A stretch of DNA of 61,691 nucleotides from Gnetum montanum (taxonomy: Eukaryota; Streptophyta; Gnetopsida; Gnetales; Gnetaceae): the NCBI GenBank assembly GCA_015680685.1, contig MNCI01000563.1, positions 154,073 to 215,763 of the forward strand, written 5' to 3'. Position 1 is the stretch's first letter; each line of letters begins with the position of its first letter. The notes under the pieces are model-generated. The model was not told where the DNA came from. It saw only the letters and a list, made by a program, of their open reading frames with translations, and did no database searches. Shown piece after piece: positions 1 through 9,572 of this stretch. Made by a program: the position numbers and the translations under genes.

Positions 1-240
1 AAATTTTCAACAACTCACAGTACTTGGCAAAGTTGGCTGAATCTCTTTAAAGTAAGTCATTTGTAGCTTACACGCAACGCAATCGTTACATTTCTCACAA
101 CCGCACGCCGCAACAGCACACACACATACTCACATTAACTACTGAGTTTATTTGGAGGTATCTAGGCCTTGGTGTTGCCAGAGACCAACAGGCACCTAAA
201 TCCTGTTCGAGGACACTCGTTGGCGATCGCGTCCCAAACG
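1..240. other. Unassigned left edge
   Basis: No coding signal or recognisable element is visible before the RT fragment that starts near 241. The stretch is moderately C/A-rich with a short CA-repeat near 118-128. It is probably the interior of element A upstream of its RT, but I cannot align it to the protease-RT interval of the other copies. Confidence 0.3.
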
Positions 241-513
241 GTCGCCAACACATTCAAAGATCATTTTCCATTGCCATTTGTTGACTAAGTCTTAGACATC
301 ATCATAGGGCATCGCTACTACATTTTTTTGGATGGATATAGTAGATATAATCAAATAGGAATAGCCCCATAAGACCAAGCCAAGACTACATTCACCAATC
401 CTTAAGGAACATTTGCATATAAACAAATGTCATTTGGCTTGTGCAATGCCCCTGCAACATTTCAACGACTAGTTCTAAGAATCTTCCAATAGTAGATAGA
501 AAATGGTGTGGAG
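241..513 (+). pseudogene. Ty3/gypsy reverse transcriptase fragment (element A)
   Basis: One frame reads TFKDHFPLPFVD, then FLDGYSRYNQI, DQAKTTFTNP and MSFGLCNAPATFQRLVL, the conserved central blocks of gypsy RT. No frameshift is needed, but there are four in-frame stops (three TAA, one TAG). Most sit where element E has Gln or Trp codons, which fits C-to-T or G-to-A change. The catalytic FxDD box is absent because the reading ends in a deletion just before it. In a working element this domain copies genomic RNA into DNA in the virus-like particle; this copy cannot. Confidence 0.85.
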
Positions 514-525
514 GTCATGGGGGTC
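514..525 (+). promoter_or_regulatory. Second PPT-like motif (element A)
   Basis: GTCATGGGGGTC differs at the last base from the 12-base tract that adjoins the 3' LTR in B, E and F. It lies 587 bp before the true PPT. Equivalent copies are in E (44828-44838) and F (60874-60885). Function is not known; a second plus-strand priming site is one inference. Confidence 0.4.
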
Positions 526-1100
526 CTAGCACAAATTTTTAAATTTTCTCCATTCTACTATTTGCCTAACCCCTACACCTTGGGTAGTCACCAGTGATAA
601 ATCTTTGAACTAGTTTCTTCCATAATCACAACTCAGCCAATGTGCTTCATATCAAGGTAACGTATCAACTGCATTATGGTTCATCTACCCTTGCTCATTT
701 GTAAATGTGTTGTGTGTGTAGATGGCGATCATACAAACAATGGACTGGGCTTGGAGGAAGTAATCAAGATGGACCAAAACTGGAGCATTTACGAAAGGAT
801 CAAGTTTGGTGGTATGGCTATCGATAAACAACAGAAAGCATAATCTCAACATTGGCAGCAACACACTTCATCTTCTTTCTCTTTCTCTTTCTCTTCAAGC
901 TACCAAATAAAGGCTTGGATGTCATTTATGTACGAGTGTTTACCACAATGGTTATGAACACTAAGGTAGTAATATGCTTATTGATCCATTCACTGGGCAC
1001 ATTGAGTCTGTCATCCTATTCCACCATTAGTTATCAATTAGTCAATAATCCCATACCTTCCCAATATTTTGTAAGGAACTTGAGGATGAGTTTTCATTTA

Positions 1101-1112
1101 GTTGTGGGGGTA
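1101..1112 (+). promoter_or_regulatory. Polypurine tract (element A)
   Basis: GTTGTGGGGGTA lies directly before the TGATGA start of the LTR. It matches GTCATGGGGGTA of elements B, E and F at all but two positions. This tract primes plus-strand DNA synthesis. Confidence 0.75.
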
Positions 1113-1136
1113 TGATGAGAGCGGTTACTCTAGCAG

Positions 1137-1310
1137 CTTATTCTAATTATTAGAGTGGCATTTTTTCTAATTATTAGAGTGGCAATTTCTNCTTATTCTA
1201 ATTATTAGAGTGGCATTTTTTCTAATTATTAGAGTGGCAATTTCTCTAAAATTAGAGTGATAATTTCTGTAAAATTAGAGTGGCAGATTTTCTAATTAAT
1301 TAGAGTATTT
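1137..1310 (+). repeat. U3 palindromic tandem array (element A LTR)
   Basis: About six to eight copies of a roughly 20-base unit built around TCTAATTATTAGA, itself an imperfect palindrome (TCTAAT-T-ATTAGA), followed by GTGGCA. Positions 1137-1190 and 1192-1245 are an assembly duplicate, so the real copy number is lower. Confidence 0.75.
1191..1191. other. Single-N assembly join with 54-bp unmerged overlap
   Basis: The 54 bases before the N (1137-1190) are identical to the 54 bases after it (1192-1245). This is what two contigs with an unmerged overlap look like. Confidence 0.85.
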
Positions 1311-1320
1311 TCTCCCAAGC

Positions 1321-1330
1321 CTATAAATAC
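1321..1330 (+). promoter_or_regulatory. LTR TATA box (element A)
   Basis: CTATAAATAC in the middle of the LTR, at the same place as CTATAAATAAGAGG in E, F and the solo LTR. Confidence 0.6.
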
Positions 1331-1496
1331 AGTGCCTAGGCACACAATTTAGAGAATAAGTATTGGAAGGAAGTCTTTCAAGGGAAGTCTTTTGGGAGTC
1401 AAGTTACAGTATTTTCCAAGTGCTCGCAACATGAGGTCTAAGTGTGGACAGATCTTTATTCAAGCATTGTGTACCTAAGCACACCTTGTGTACGGC

Positions 1497-1502
1497 AATA
1501 AA
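1497..1502 (+). promoter_or_regulatory. LTR polyadenylation signal (element A)
   Basis: AATAAA within GTGTACGGCAATAAAGATGAG, about 170 bp after the TATA box. The same context recurs in F at 56126-56131. It is the likely end of the R region. Confidence 0.5.
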
Positions 1503-2049
1503 GATGAGCTCTTGGATTCATCCTTGTAGCACTTGAGATTTTTTTTCTTTCTCATTTCTTTTATTTTATTTTCTTCTTCATTTATTTTATTTTATGCACT
1601 TTACATTTCCATTATTAGCACACACAATACGATCACTTTGAGCATGTGTGTAACACTTGGTAACCTAGTAATGATTAGCATTTGGTAATCCCAGTAGTGT
1701 TGCGCTAGTTCAGGATGTGTACGGTAAGTGAGAACAGATACTAGTGTTAGGATTAGTTAAAGCCTAGTAAATCAATAGTTAAGTTAAATTAGTCACTTAG
1801 TTATCTCTCTCTCTCTCCTCCCTTATTAGTAGCAAAACATAAAAATATAAAAGCTATAAAAATCATATGCCTCAAGCTTACTTAACCATACAATCATGAC
1901 ATACAAGTAAGTTTGGGAAGACAATGATCAACCAACCCATCCTTGTTCCACAAGGATGCATAAGCACTTAGTCCTTGGAATTCAACTAGATCGTGCATGA
2001 AACACTTGTATTCATATGGTTGAGCATAGGGCTACCTTGCTGCTCATCA

Positions 2050-2113
2050 ATTGCATCGTTTCTAGGGACTTAGTTGTTTGTGCGCTAACTAGAACATAGG
2101 AAATCAATCACAT
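2050..2113 (+). promoter_or_regulatory. Degenerate tRNA-Asp primer binding site and leader
   Basis: Directly after the LTR end, 2051-2068 aligns without gaps to the E primer site TGGCACCGTTGCCAGGGA with several changes. The following text (GGGACTTAGTTGTTTGTG, then AGAACATAGGAAATCA) matches the E leader. The site marks the LTR as a 5' LTR, in conflict with the PPT in front of it. The sequence stops at the N at 2114. Confidence 0.65.
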
Positions 2114-2656
2114 NAATTTTTCTTATTACCCTTTTGACAAGTTTTATAATCATTATTATTTTTCAACTAAATGGGAGAAACATCTTGCCCAATGTTATTT
2201 TTAGAAATTTTGACTAAACTTTCAAAGTTCAAGTTAACCTTTTGTCCTAGAGCCAACTATCTTCTATCTTGCTCATTCAACACTTAATATTATATTTAGT
2301 AAAATATTAATTATAAAAAATAGAAACATTTCTAGATTTCTTTTTAACAAAATCAATCTTATTATAATATTTATTTTTTCATAATCAATCAGCACTTGTG
2401 ATAAGATTTTTTTCATTATCTTCAAATGTAGCTTTGCCTCTATTGTAATTTTCCAAAGGTGAGAACTTTGACCGATCCATTGTCATGTACCTTGAGTAGC
2501 CATTATCAAGATGTCAAAAGTCTTCTTATTTAGTTTTCAAGTGTAGGTCATGCAAGCCTTTAGTTATTGGTTAGAAACCTATATCTTCTTAAGAATTTTC
2601 CTTGGATTTTGCTTTTTCCTATCAACGGTTCAATTTTGGAGTTGCTTTTTGACCCA
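2114..2656. other. N join and unassigned AT-rich stretch
   Basis: A single N at 2114 cuts the element A leader. What follows does not match the leader or gag of the related copies. Up to 2656 I see only AT-rich sequence in which all frames are closed. It may be the 3' remainder of element C after its protease. Confidence 0.4.
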
Positions 2657-3420
2657 TCATGGGTTTGGCAATGTATAAGTCCAAGGGGCCTTGTTGTGGT
2701 ATTCCTCTATGCTATCTTCTGTCACTGTAAATGGTAGTTTACAAAACGTTGTGACTTCATTGGTACCAATTTTAGCTTTTTCAGGAGCCTCTATTTGAAC
2801 AAGGGCTTGTTGTTCGAAGACTTCGATCTCTGAACCTTGCTCTACCCCCAAATTGTTTATGGTCTAAGGAGCTACTTCATCATTGTGTATCACCACTTTT
2901 CCTCCTGCATAGGGTAAATGGATCTCTTGATGTATTGGCGATGAAACAGCCCTCAGTTGGGCGAACCACGATCTCCCCAGAATCAGGTTGAATCCTGGCA
3001 TCTACTCTACCACTATGAACATTGTGTTTGTGGGGAACTGGTCCCCTTCCACAAAGTTGATCTACATAGTCCCTTTTACTTGCACTCATGCCTCATTAAA
3101 CAATTTTAGGTAGGATTTCATTGTAGGATTGATTTGATCCACTAGGCCCAACTTGTCCACAATGGGAAAAGGGATGACATTGGTCACAGTGCCGTCATCA
3201 ATGTACTCTTAAGATCCTGTGTTGGTTGATCCAAATTGTGATGAACATCGGTGTCATTGTCACCTGACCCTTTTTAGGGTCATCTTTAATGGATCCTTCA
3301 CAAAATGTTAACTCAGCTAGCCTCAGTTTTTTAGATGCAGGAGGGAGCATAACTACATGAATTTCCTTTTCCTCCGGCAGTATGCTTTCGTCCATAGGTA
3401 TGGACGTCAACATATGAACC
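2657..3420 (-). pseudogene. Ty3/gypsy aspartic protease, degenerate (element C)
   Basis: The reading begins MVHMLTSIPMDESI and TFCEGSIKDDPKKGQVT, matching element D (TFYNNDVKIDPKRGEVT). It then gives IDDGTVTNVIPFPIVDKLGL near 3225-3165, the active-site block, and FNLILGRSWF further on, the flap-side ILGR motif of plant gypsy proteases. Frame changes and stops are needed to follow it. The last part (NEVTTFCKLPFTVTEDSIEE) is a linker towards RT, but no RT follows. It would process the polyprotein in a live element. Assignment as protease is firm; activity is excluded by the breaks. Confidence 0.7.
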
Positions 3421-6400
3421 AAGGCTCACGGTGTGTGGTAGAGGTCATTACCAGGTCATACAGGCTCAAAGTTGTATTCTTCTATTTTAGAGCCTACTTG
3501 ACCTAAGTAAGGGCATTTAGCAAGTCCTGTTCACTCTCTTGTTGCTTACTACCCTTATCTTCCTCCATTCGTCCTAGGAGACAAATTTCCTAAGGAGGAG
3601 TAGTTTTAGGTCTAGGGTTGGACCCTTTTGGGTGGGCTGGCAATGATTGCTTGGGTGTTGTAGCATCAGCTGTTGATGACAAGGGAGGTGAATGCATGGA
3701 AGATGAGGAGGTAGGTGTAGGGGGACTTGAGGCAATATGTTGTTGAGCCGCCTCGTCCGTCAGATGCTCTTCCCTCTTCTTTGAACCGGAAGGTTGTGAG
3801 GTTGTCCTGGCTTGACTCTGTATGGTAGGGGTGGTTGAATGTTTCAGCCCCCTAATGATAATTGGTGTTTCTAGTGTTAGCATAGGTGGTGGTGTGCTTT
3901 TAAACACGAAAGGTTTAGGGGCGTATGTCTGAGAGAGAACTTTAAGGACAAATGGCTACTACAGCGTCTTTTTGGCCGCTACTAGTGTCGATGCACTACA
4001 TTGTTGCATGCAAACCATAAACAGCTACTGAGATGGTTTGGGATTACTGTCTATGCCAATGGTGTTGATGATGTAGCTGACGTTTTTGGTGTTAAGTGGA
4101 TCTTTGTAAACGTGCATAGATTGATTCTCAAGGTGCACGGGGTTGCTTTCATCTAGAACCAACTTCCCCTGATCAATCATTCATTGAATTTCATCCTTTA
4201 ACGCTAAAAAATAATCTAGGTCACGACCACAAAGTTGATGGTAGTCATAGAACCACTTCAGCCTGAAATTCTTAGGAACTGGTGGCTCGTTGGGCATAGC
4301 CAAAGAGGGGTTCCTAAGGAGCTCACAGTACCATTGATGCCTTTTGGTTGCCTCCTCTGACATCCTCTTATGTTGGATGTACCTAGCTCCCAACAATTGC
4401 TTCAGGAGTTCTAAAGGCTTGACAAGTAGAGGGGTGTATTTAAAGCGATCTTTATATCCAAAATTGGGCTTCGGTGCTATTGATGCCTCTGGTCTTGATG
4501 TTGAGGGTTGGGTAGCATTACTTGAGCTAGGTGTGGGGTTAGTTGACGTAGTGGCCACCTTTTTGTTGTTATTGTTGTTGGGCTTAGCCTTGTTTGCCAC
4601 AGTGGCCATTGTGGCTGTTGCAGCCTTGCTTTTCTCTTTTTCCTTCTTAATATACATGTTTTTATATGCAACATAGGCTGGATCTTTACTTGCCTCAGCC
4701 ACATCTTGAATGCTCTTGGTCTGGGCAAAAGCTTAACGAAGAGCTTGTGGAACTAGATAGTACAGTTTGGACTTAATAAAGTCATTTACTGCACCCTTAA
4801 AGATGGCCAGGAGATGGGCCTCTGCGATAGGCTCACGGATCGCATTTAGGGTCACGCTCCATATTTGTATAAATTTTTGGACTAATTCCAGTGGATCTTG
4901 GTTAACACTCATTAACTAATCCAGCGTAACCTCTAATTTCAAGTTATACTTGAAACAAGTTACAAACTAAGTCAACAGCTCCTGTAGGGTTGAGATAGAA
5001 GAGCGTGGGAGCACACGGTACCAATCTAAAGCTTTGCCCATTAGAGACACAATAAAGATGCAAATGATGATGTGTGGCCATTGTTGCAGTAGAAGGGACT
5101 CAGATCTAAATGTCACGAGATACGCATTGGGGTCACCCTCCCCATTGTATTTTGTAAAGTGGGGGAGTGGCATCCCAGGGGTAATGTGAGCATGGGGACT
5201 ACCAGGTTGATGGGATCATCATGGTATAAGTCCATGACTTGTACCGTGTCAAAACTGGCAACTCTTAGGCACTTAATTTCTTCAGTAAGGGTTTGGATAA
5301 GTTGAAATGCTTGTTCCAGACCTAGGGACAATGCAGACAATTGTAGGGTTACAAGGGCAGCCACCAGTAGTGGCGTGGTAGCGGCAGCGAACTGGCTCAT
5401 AGGTGGTGCCGTTGGGATGGCCCCCATGAAGGGTGCTACTTGCACTGTCCACCACCCAGTGAGTGGTGCTGTTGGAGTGGCGACTACTGGCAATGCCATA
5501 GGATAAGTTTTTTGCATGATCGGTGGTGTAAACCACAGTCCTGAGCTTAGTTGTACCATTTGCGGGACCTAGTACGCTTGATGGTGAGTGTCGTGCAACA
5601 TTTGGGAAGGTTGTGAAGTAAGGGGAGAAGTGATTGGGATCCACCATGTGGGTGAGGCTGGGCCCGCCACTGATGGTTAAATAGGTGTAGATGCTAGAAT
5701 GGAAGCAAAGACTGTATGCAACTGTGACGTAGGTACCATGTGTATGTAAGGCAAGGTAGCCATGATCAGTTCTTGGTACGATGAAGGGATAGATTGGGGA
5801 AAATATTGTGGAGGTATAGTTCCTAGAAACGAGATAGAGGAATAGGCATGTTGATATGCCAAGGGTATGGCATGGCTACCCGTGGCCGATGAAACTGTGG
5901 TTTGCAATAGGGTGGACATAATCATAAAGGGAGCAGTCATGAAGAGTAGGTTTTACAAGAAGGCCATGGTAGGAGGGATAGTCGTAGGGTTAGTTTAACC
6001 CCCACCCTCAGACTAGGAATCCAAGTCCTTGTGTCCATCCTAAAATGCCTCATCATAGTGGGATTCCTTTTCTCACTGCTCCCTAGACTTACTTGTCCAT
6101 ACCAGCTAATCTAAGATCCACTGATATGCTTCCATTAGGGGAATGAAAGCACTAGGAGTAGGGATAAATTCCTTGCCATTGCGGTAAAGGAACTCGAAGT
6201 TACGTTTTTCTTCGAGTTCTTGGGCATCCAAGGGCAGATTCTCCTAGATCTTAGCATAGAGGAAGTTGTAAATTTCAGTATGTTGTACCAAGCTCTCAGG
6301 TGATCAGTTTTGGATCCTAAGAGATCGGTGTGGCCCTTGCACTGGGCTAGGTGGTTGCTCAGCACCTATGGTGCCCTAAACTGAAAAAGGGACCTCAAGG

Positions 6401-6438
6401 TTTGAGGTACCAATAGTAGTGGATGAGGAAATCATTTT
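3421..6438 (-). pseudogene. Gag, degenerate (element C)
   Basis: The capsid-type block reads FTKYNGEGDPNAYLVTFRSE and SLMGKALDWYRVLPRSSIST near 5150-4980, the standard plant gypsy gag signature. EPIAEAHLLAIFKGAVNDF near 4830-4770 is shared almost word for word with element D. A zinc-knuckle-like tail (WFYDYHQLCGRDLDYFLALK, near 4255-4195) has lost its cysteines. N-terminal segments rich in T, S, P and Q fill 5940-5230. The start is uncertain; a plausible Met lies near 6438. At least two frameshifts and several stops are present. Gag forms the particle in which reverse transcription occurs. Confidence 0.75.
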
Positions 6439-6650
6439 TGCAAGGTTGAAAATGGTTTGCAAACAAGAAAAAATAGAGATCAAGAAGTGCTTAGAGGCTT
6501 TTTGTCTTGCAGGGTTCCAAAGGAACCGTCGTTGCGACCCGCCTATACCACATGATGCATAAAAAACCGTAAGGGTATCATGTTTACGCTGATGAGTGAC
6601 AGGGTATAGAGAGCATGCAGGACTACCCATGAGATGCAAAAGGGCACCAA

Positions 6651-6670
6651 AAGCCCTCCTTCTAGCACCA
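6651..6670 (-). promoter_or_regulatory. Primer binding site (element C)
   Basis: On the minus strand this reads TGGTGCTAGAAGGAGGGCTT. Element D has TGACGCTAGAAGAAGGGCCC at the matching place. The shared GCTAGAAG-AGGGC core identifies the site; I do not name the tRNA. It separates the LTR (right) from gag (left). Confidence 0.65.
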
Positions 6671-7248
6671 CAAACTATAGCGACCAAAAACGTCGGTGAC
6701 TGTAACACCAAGAGGTTACCGGGCGAAATAGTTTAACCCCAAATCCATGCAAGGGGTGTGCTGGAGAAAATGGATTCAGGGTGCCCTAAATGATCTTGTC
6801 AATCAAACAAAGACTTAATAGATGTGACTTAATCTTTCGTAGACATTTACTTTGGAAATGATGCTCGTAACGGAATATGATGATTATAAAATGCAACGGG
6901 ATGAAAATGATGCAAAATATGATGATAATAAACAAAAATGTAATGCAAACTAGAGTGAGAGAGTGCACTGCCTCAAGATCATGGCTTTACTTTGTTGAGA
7001 TGGGCACAATCGGTTGTACAACACTGGGAGGTACAAAAATCTCAAAGATAACCAGAATGCTCAAAACGTGCCAACTATGCTCTCAAGTGCAAACTTAAAA
7101 GCCAACTACGCCAAAAGCCAATCAACCAGCCAACCAGCCAATGCAAAAAGCCAACAAGCCAACCACTCTTGTTAATGCAAAAGTGCCAACTCTTTGGATG
7201 AAAAATGCCCACCAGAAAAACCAACCCTTTGAGCGTTGTTTGTTGGGG

Positions 7249-7258
7249 TATTTATAGG
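7249..7258 (-). promoter_or_regulatory. LTR TATA box (element C)
   Basis: Minus strand CCTATAAATA, about 590 bases before the primer site in the direction of transcription. Confidence 0.5.
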
Positions 7259-7631
7259 GACAGGAGTAGGGGAAAAATGTGGTTTAGGTGTCACGTGTCC
7301 TAGACCCCACAATATGCAAATCATGACGGTACCATGCAGGTGTGTTCTGCTGGTCATGAACTTTGCTACGTTGTAACCATGTTGTCAAAATTGCACATAC
7401 TGGAATCCAGTGTGCTAACAATGCAAGAAAAAATGGAGTCTCCTTCCCAAGACTACGTCTTCCCTATCCTTATGAATAGGATCAAGCATAGTGAAAAATT
7501 TTTGGGGATGGTCTAAGGGGTAGGCCAAGAACAAAGTCGCTGATCACAATGAGCTTAGTTATTGCTAACAAGCTGTAGAGCTAGCTGAAGGTGTCCTAAT
7601 GCCTCTATCAACTTTGCATCACTTACGCTAT

Positions 7632-8148
7632 CTAGCACATTGACGTAGCGTAGCTACTTGCTACACTATGCTATGCTATGTAGTCTAGCCACCATTTTGA
7701 ATAGAAAACTTGTGTTGGAGTCAACAGCATTTGCTGGAAGCCTTAGCGCACACTAGGTTAATTTTTGGAGCATTTTATTGATTTTCATCTTTGCTATGCT
7801 ATGCTACACAATGTAGCGTAGCATAGCATAACAGCCAATGTAACATGCATTTCTGTCAAAATTGTGGGGTTTCACAAGAAAACTTTGCTTTTGGTTCAAG
7901 GGCTAACTGAGACAGGGTAGTTTTGAAAGCCAAAATGTTGTTAGATGTAATCCTTTTGCCGAAACAGCTTGGCAGAGGAGGCTTTGCATGTTTTGCCCTT
8001 ACTACATTGTGCTACACTACATAGCGTAGCACCCTGTGCTGGCCTAATTCTGACTTTACCTTGCATGAACATCTTGCCAAAGCTTGTAATTTGGATGCTT
8101 GATTGATTTTTTGAAGGCTTGCTATGCTATGCAGCGTAGCATAGTGTA
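7632..8148. repeat. Spaced palindromes built on GCTATGCTATGC / GCGTAGCATAGC
   Basis: Four sites, near 7632-7680, 7792-7831, 8009-8033 and 8121-8148, each contain inverted repeats of CTATGCTA / TAGCATAG or GTGCTAC / GTAGCAC. The second could form a stem of about 15 bp with a 5-base loop. They are separated by 90-180 bp of unrelated-looking DNA. The layout resembles the palindromes in the LTR of element D although the sequence differs. Confidence 0.75.
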
Positions 8149-8708
8149 GCAGACTTCTCCACTAGAAAACTTGCTGAACTGTTTTGCTCATCCCAAACAC
8201 TCTCGACGACTCCTAGCATAGTTTCTAAGTAGACTATCAACCAAGTGAATTGTCTAGGTAGGAAGACCAAAGAGTCCATTGGGCCTATCAGCTTTGGGGA
8301 TAGAAAACTTGTTGGACTAAACAGTCTAACCTCAGTGCCTACATTTTCCTGCCAAACTGTCATGATGCTACACTTGTGGAAGTCCTTGCCTAAATTCCAA
8401 GACCCTGGTGAAGCAAGAGGGTCTCGAAATTTTATGATGTTTCTATTTTTATATACCAAAAGTGGAAAACAAGTCATGGTCAAAACCTTTTTGGAGACCA
8501 TGAGTCATGTTTTAATCATGGTTTTAATAGAAATGAAAATTACAAGTTATAGCTACAAATCTATGAAGGATTTGATGAATTTAATGGTGGAGTTAGCTTG
8601 AAGATAATGTATGAAGCTCAAACTATGTATCATGGGTTGGATTAAGGCCATAAACATAACTATGTGTTACATGAAATGGATTAAGAAAGACAAATGAACT
8701 TCTTCATG

Positions 8709-8713
8709 CATGG
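8709..8713. repeat. Target site duplication, left copy (element B)
   Basis: CATGG, identical to 21421-21425 on the other side of element B. Confidence 0.9.
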
Positions 8714-9560
8714 TGATGAGCAGTGGAATAATCCAACACCCAACCATATGAGATACGAGTGTTCATGTGCCACCCAGTCAAATTCCATGGACAAGGCAAT
8801 GTAGTTATGCTATTAATTGGTTTAAGTTCATGATCATTATCTTCCCACATCATCTAGTCAAATCGATGTGTATAATTTAACTCATAATAAGGCATATGAT
8901 GTGTTGATGTTGTAGGACCATATTACTCCTAGTGAACATAAGGTAACTAAAGTGTTTTCTAAATCTAAGTAATAGTAAACAAATATAATCTAGCCCAGTA
9001 TGATGGACATCTATTCCTGATTCTCCACACACATCTTGAACTCATGCAATCATTACTAGGATTACCAAGTATTCTGCTACTAGGAAAACCAAGCGATAAT
9101 ACTACTAGGTTACCAAACAATCATACTTAACACTCAAAATTAGTCGTATCCATTCTGTTTAACAATAGTAATAGTAAAGTGCATAGAAATTAAATAGTAA
9201 CTAGGAAAATAGTAAATATTATACTAAATCAAAATAGTAAACATTATTCTAAGTAAATAGTAAAGAAATCTAATTGATGTTGTGATGATGCAAAGTAATC
9301 TTGATCTTTATTTCTAGTCATGAAACATGTCCAAGTACATTCCACTTAAATAAAGACTTTGTTCAATTACTTAACATCACACTGTATGCATACACTACTA
9401 AGTGCTAAGTGCTAAAATCAAGAAAACAAACGAATAAAATTTATAGGCCTACACATGTCTGTGCTAACATCATAGCTTGTGCCCCAATATCAAGGATCCG
9501 ATATCACAACTTTGATATCAAATGCTTGATATCATAGCCTTGAAAAAAATTGATTTATCA
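8714..9560 (-). repeat. 3' LTR of element B
   Basis: Plus-strand text starts TGATGAGCAGTGGAAT and ends TTTATCA next to the PPT. It aligns with 20557-21420 along its length (for example ATCCAACACCCAACCAT near each start). Three GATATC palindromes lie near the U3 end (about 9498-9533). Confidence 0.9.
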
Positions 9561-9572
9561 TACCCCCATGAC
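9561..9572 (-). promoter_or_regulatory. Polypurine tract (element B)
   Basis: Minus strand GTCATGGGGGTA, touching the 3' LTR; identical to elements E and F. Confidence 0.85.

Larger units (their letters stand above)
241..2049 (+). mobile_element. Element A: 3' part of a deleted Athila-like Ty3/gypsy retrotransposon
   Basis: The order is RT fragment, spacer, polypurine tract, LTR, all on the plus strand. The spacer (about 520-1100) aligns by eye with the spacer before the 3' LTR of elements E and F. RNase H and integrase are missing: the RT reading ends near 513, inside the segment that in E leads to the FMDD box, and continues directly into spacer. The join falls at a short shared GTCATGG-like string, which suggests deletion through microhomology. 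The element is non-functional. The Athila-like label is inferred from the tRNA-Asp-type primer site and the relation to element B. Confidence 0.75.
1113..2049 (+). repeat. LTR of element A
   Basis: The LTR begins TGATGAG and ends CTCATCA, the same terminal inverted repeat as the LTRs of E, F and the solo LTR. Its downstream two thirds aligns with the LTRs of E and F. Its U3 start is different and carries an array of ATTAGAGTGGCA-type repeats. It contains one N-marked join (1191) with an unmerged 54-bp overlap, so its true length is about 55 bp shorter. It is preceded by a PPT and followed by a primer binding site, so as drawn it belongs to two tandem internal regions. Confidence 0.85.
2657..8713 (-). 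mobile_element. Element C: remains of a second Ty3/gypsy family (gag-protease, PBS, LTR part)
   Basis: Read on the minus strand from right to left: LTR-like DNA with palindromes and a TATA box (about 8713-6700), a primer site (6670-6651), gag (6438-3421) and protease (3420-2657). RT and integrase are not present before the N at 2114. Gag and protease align by eye with element D, so C and D are the same family. Element B has inserted at 8714. Sequence 21426 onward is the continuation of C's LTR or of its flank. The right end of C cannot be placed. Confidence 0.7.
6700..8713 (-). repeat. Probable 5' LTR region of element C, truncated by element B
   Basis: It lies upstream of the primer site on the minus strand, has a TATA box at 7249-7258, and includes an array of palindromes (7632-8148). 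The exact LTR end near 6700 and its outer start are not seen. A run of short AGCCAAC-type repeats lies at about 7090-7170. There is no convincing ORF. Confidence 0.5.

Noticed and set aside
2050-2113. Start of a new full element on the plus strand
   Set aside because: The leader stops at the N at 2114 and no gag of this family follows; continuity cannot be claimed.
4344-4676. Hydrophobic plus-strand frame of 110 residues
   Set aside because: Antisense to the K/A/T-rich gag of element C.
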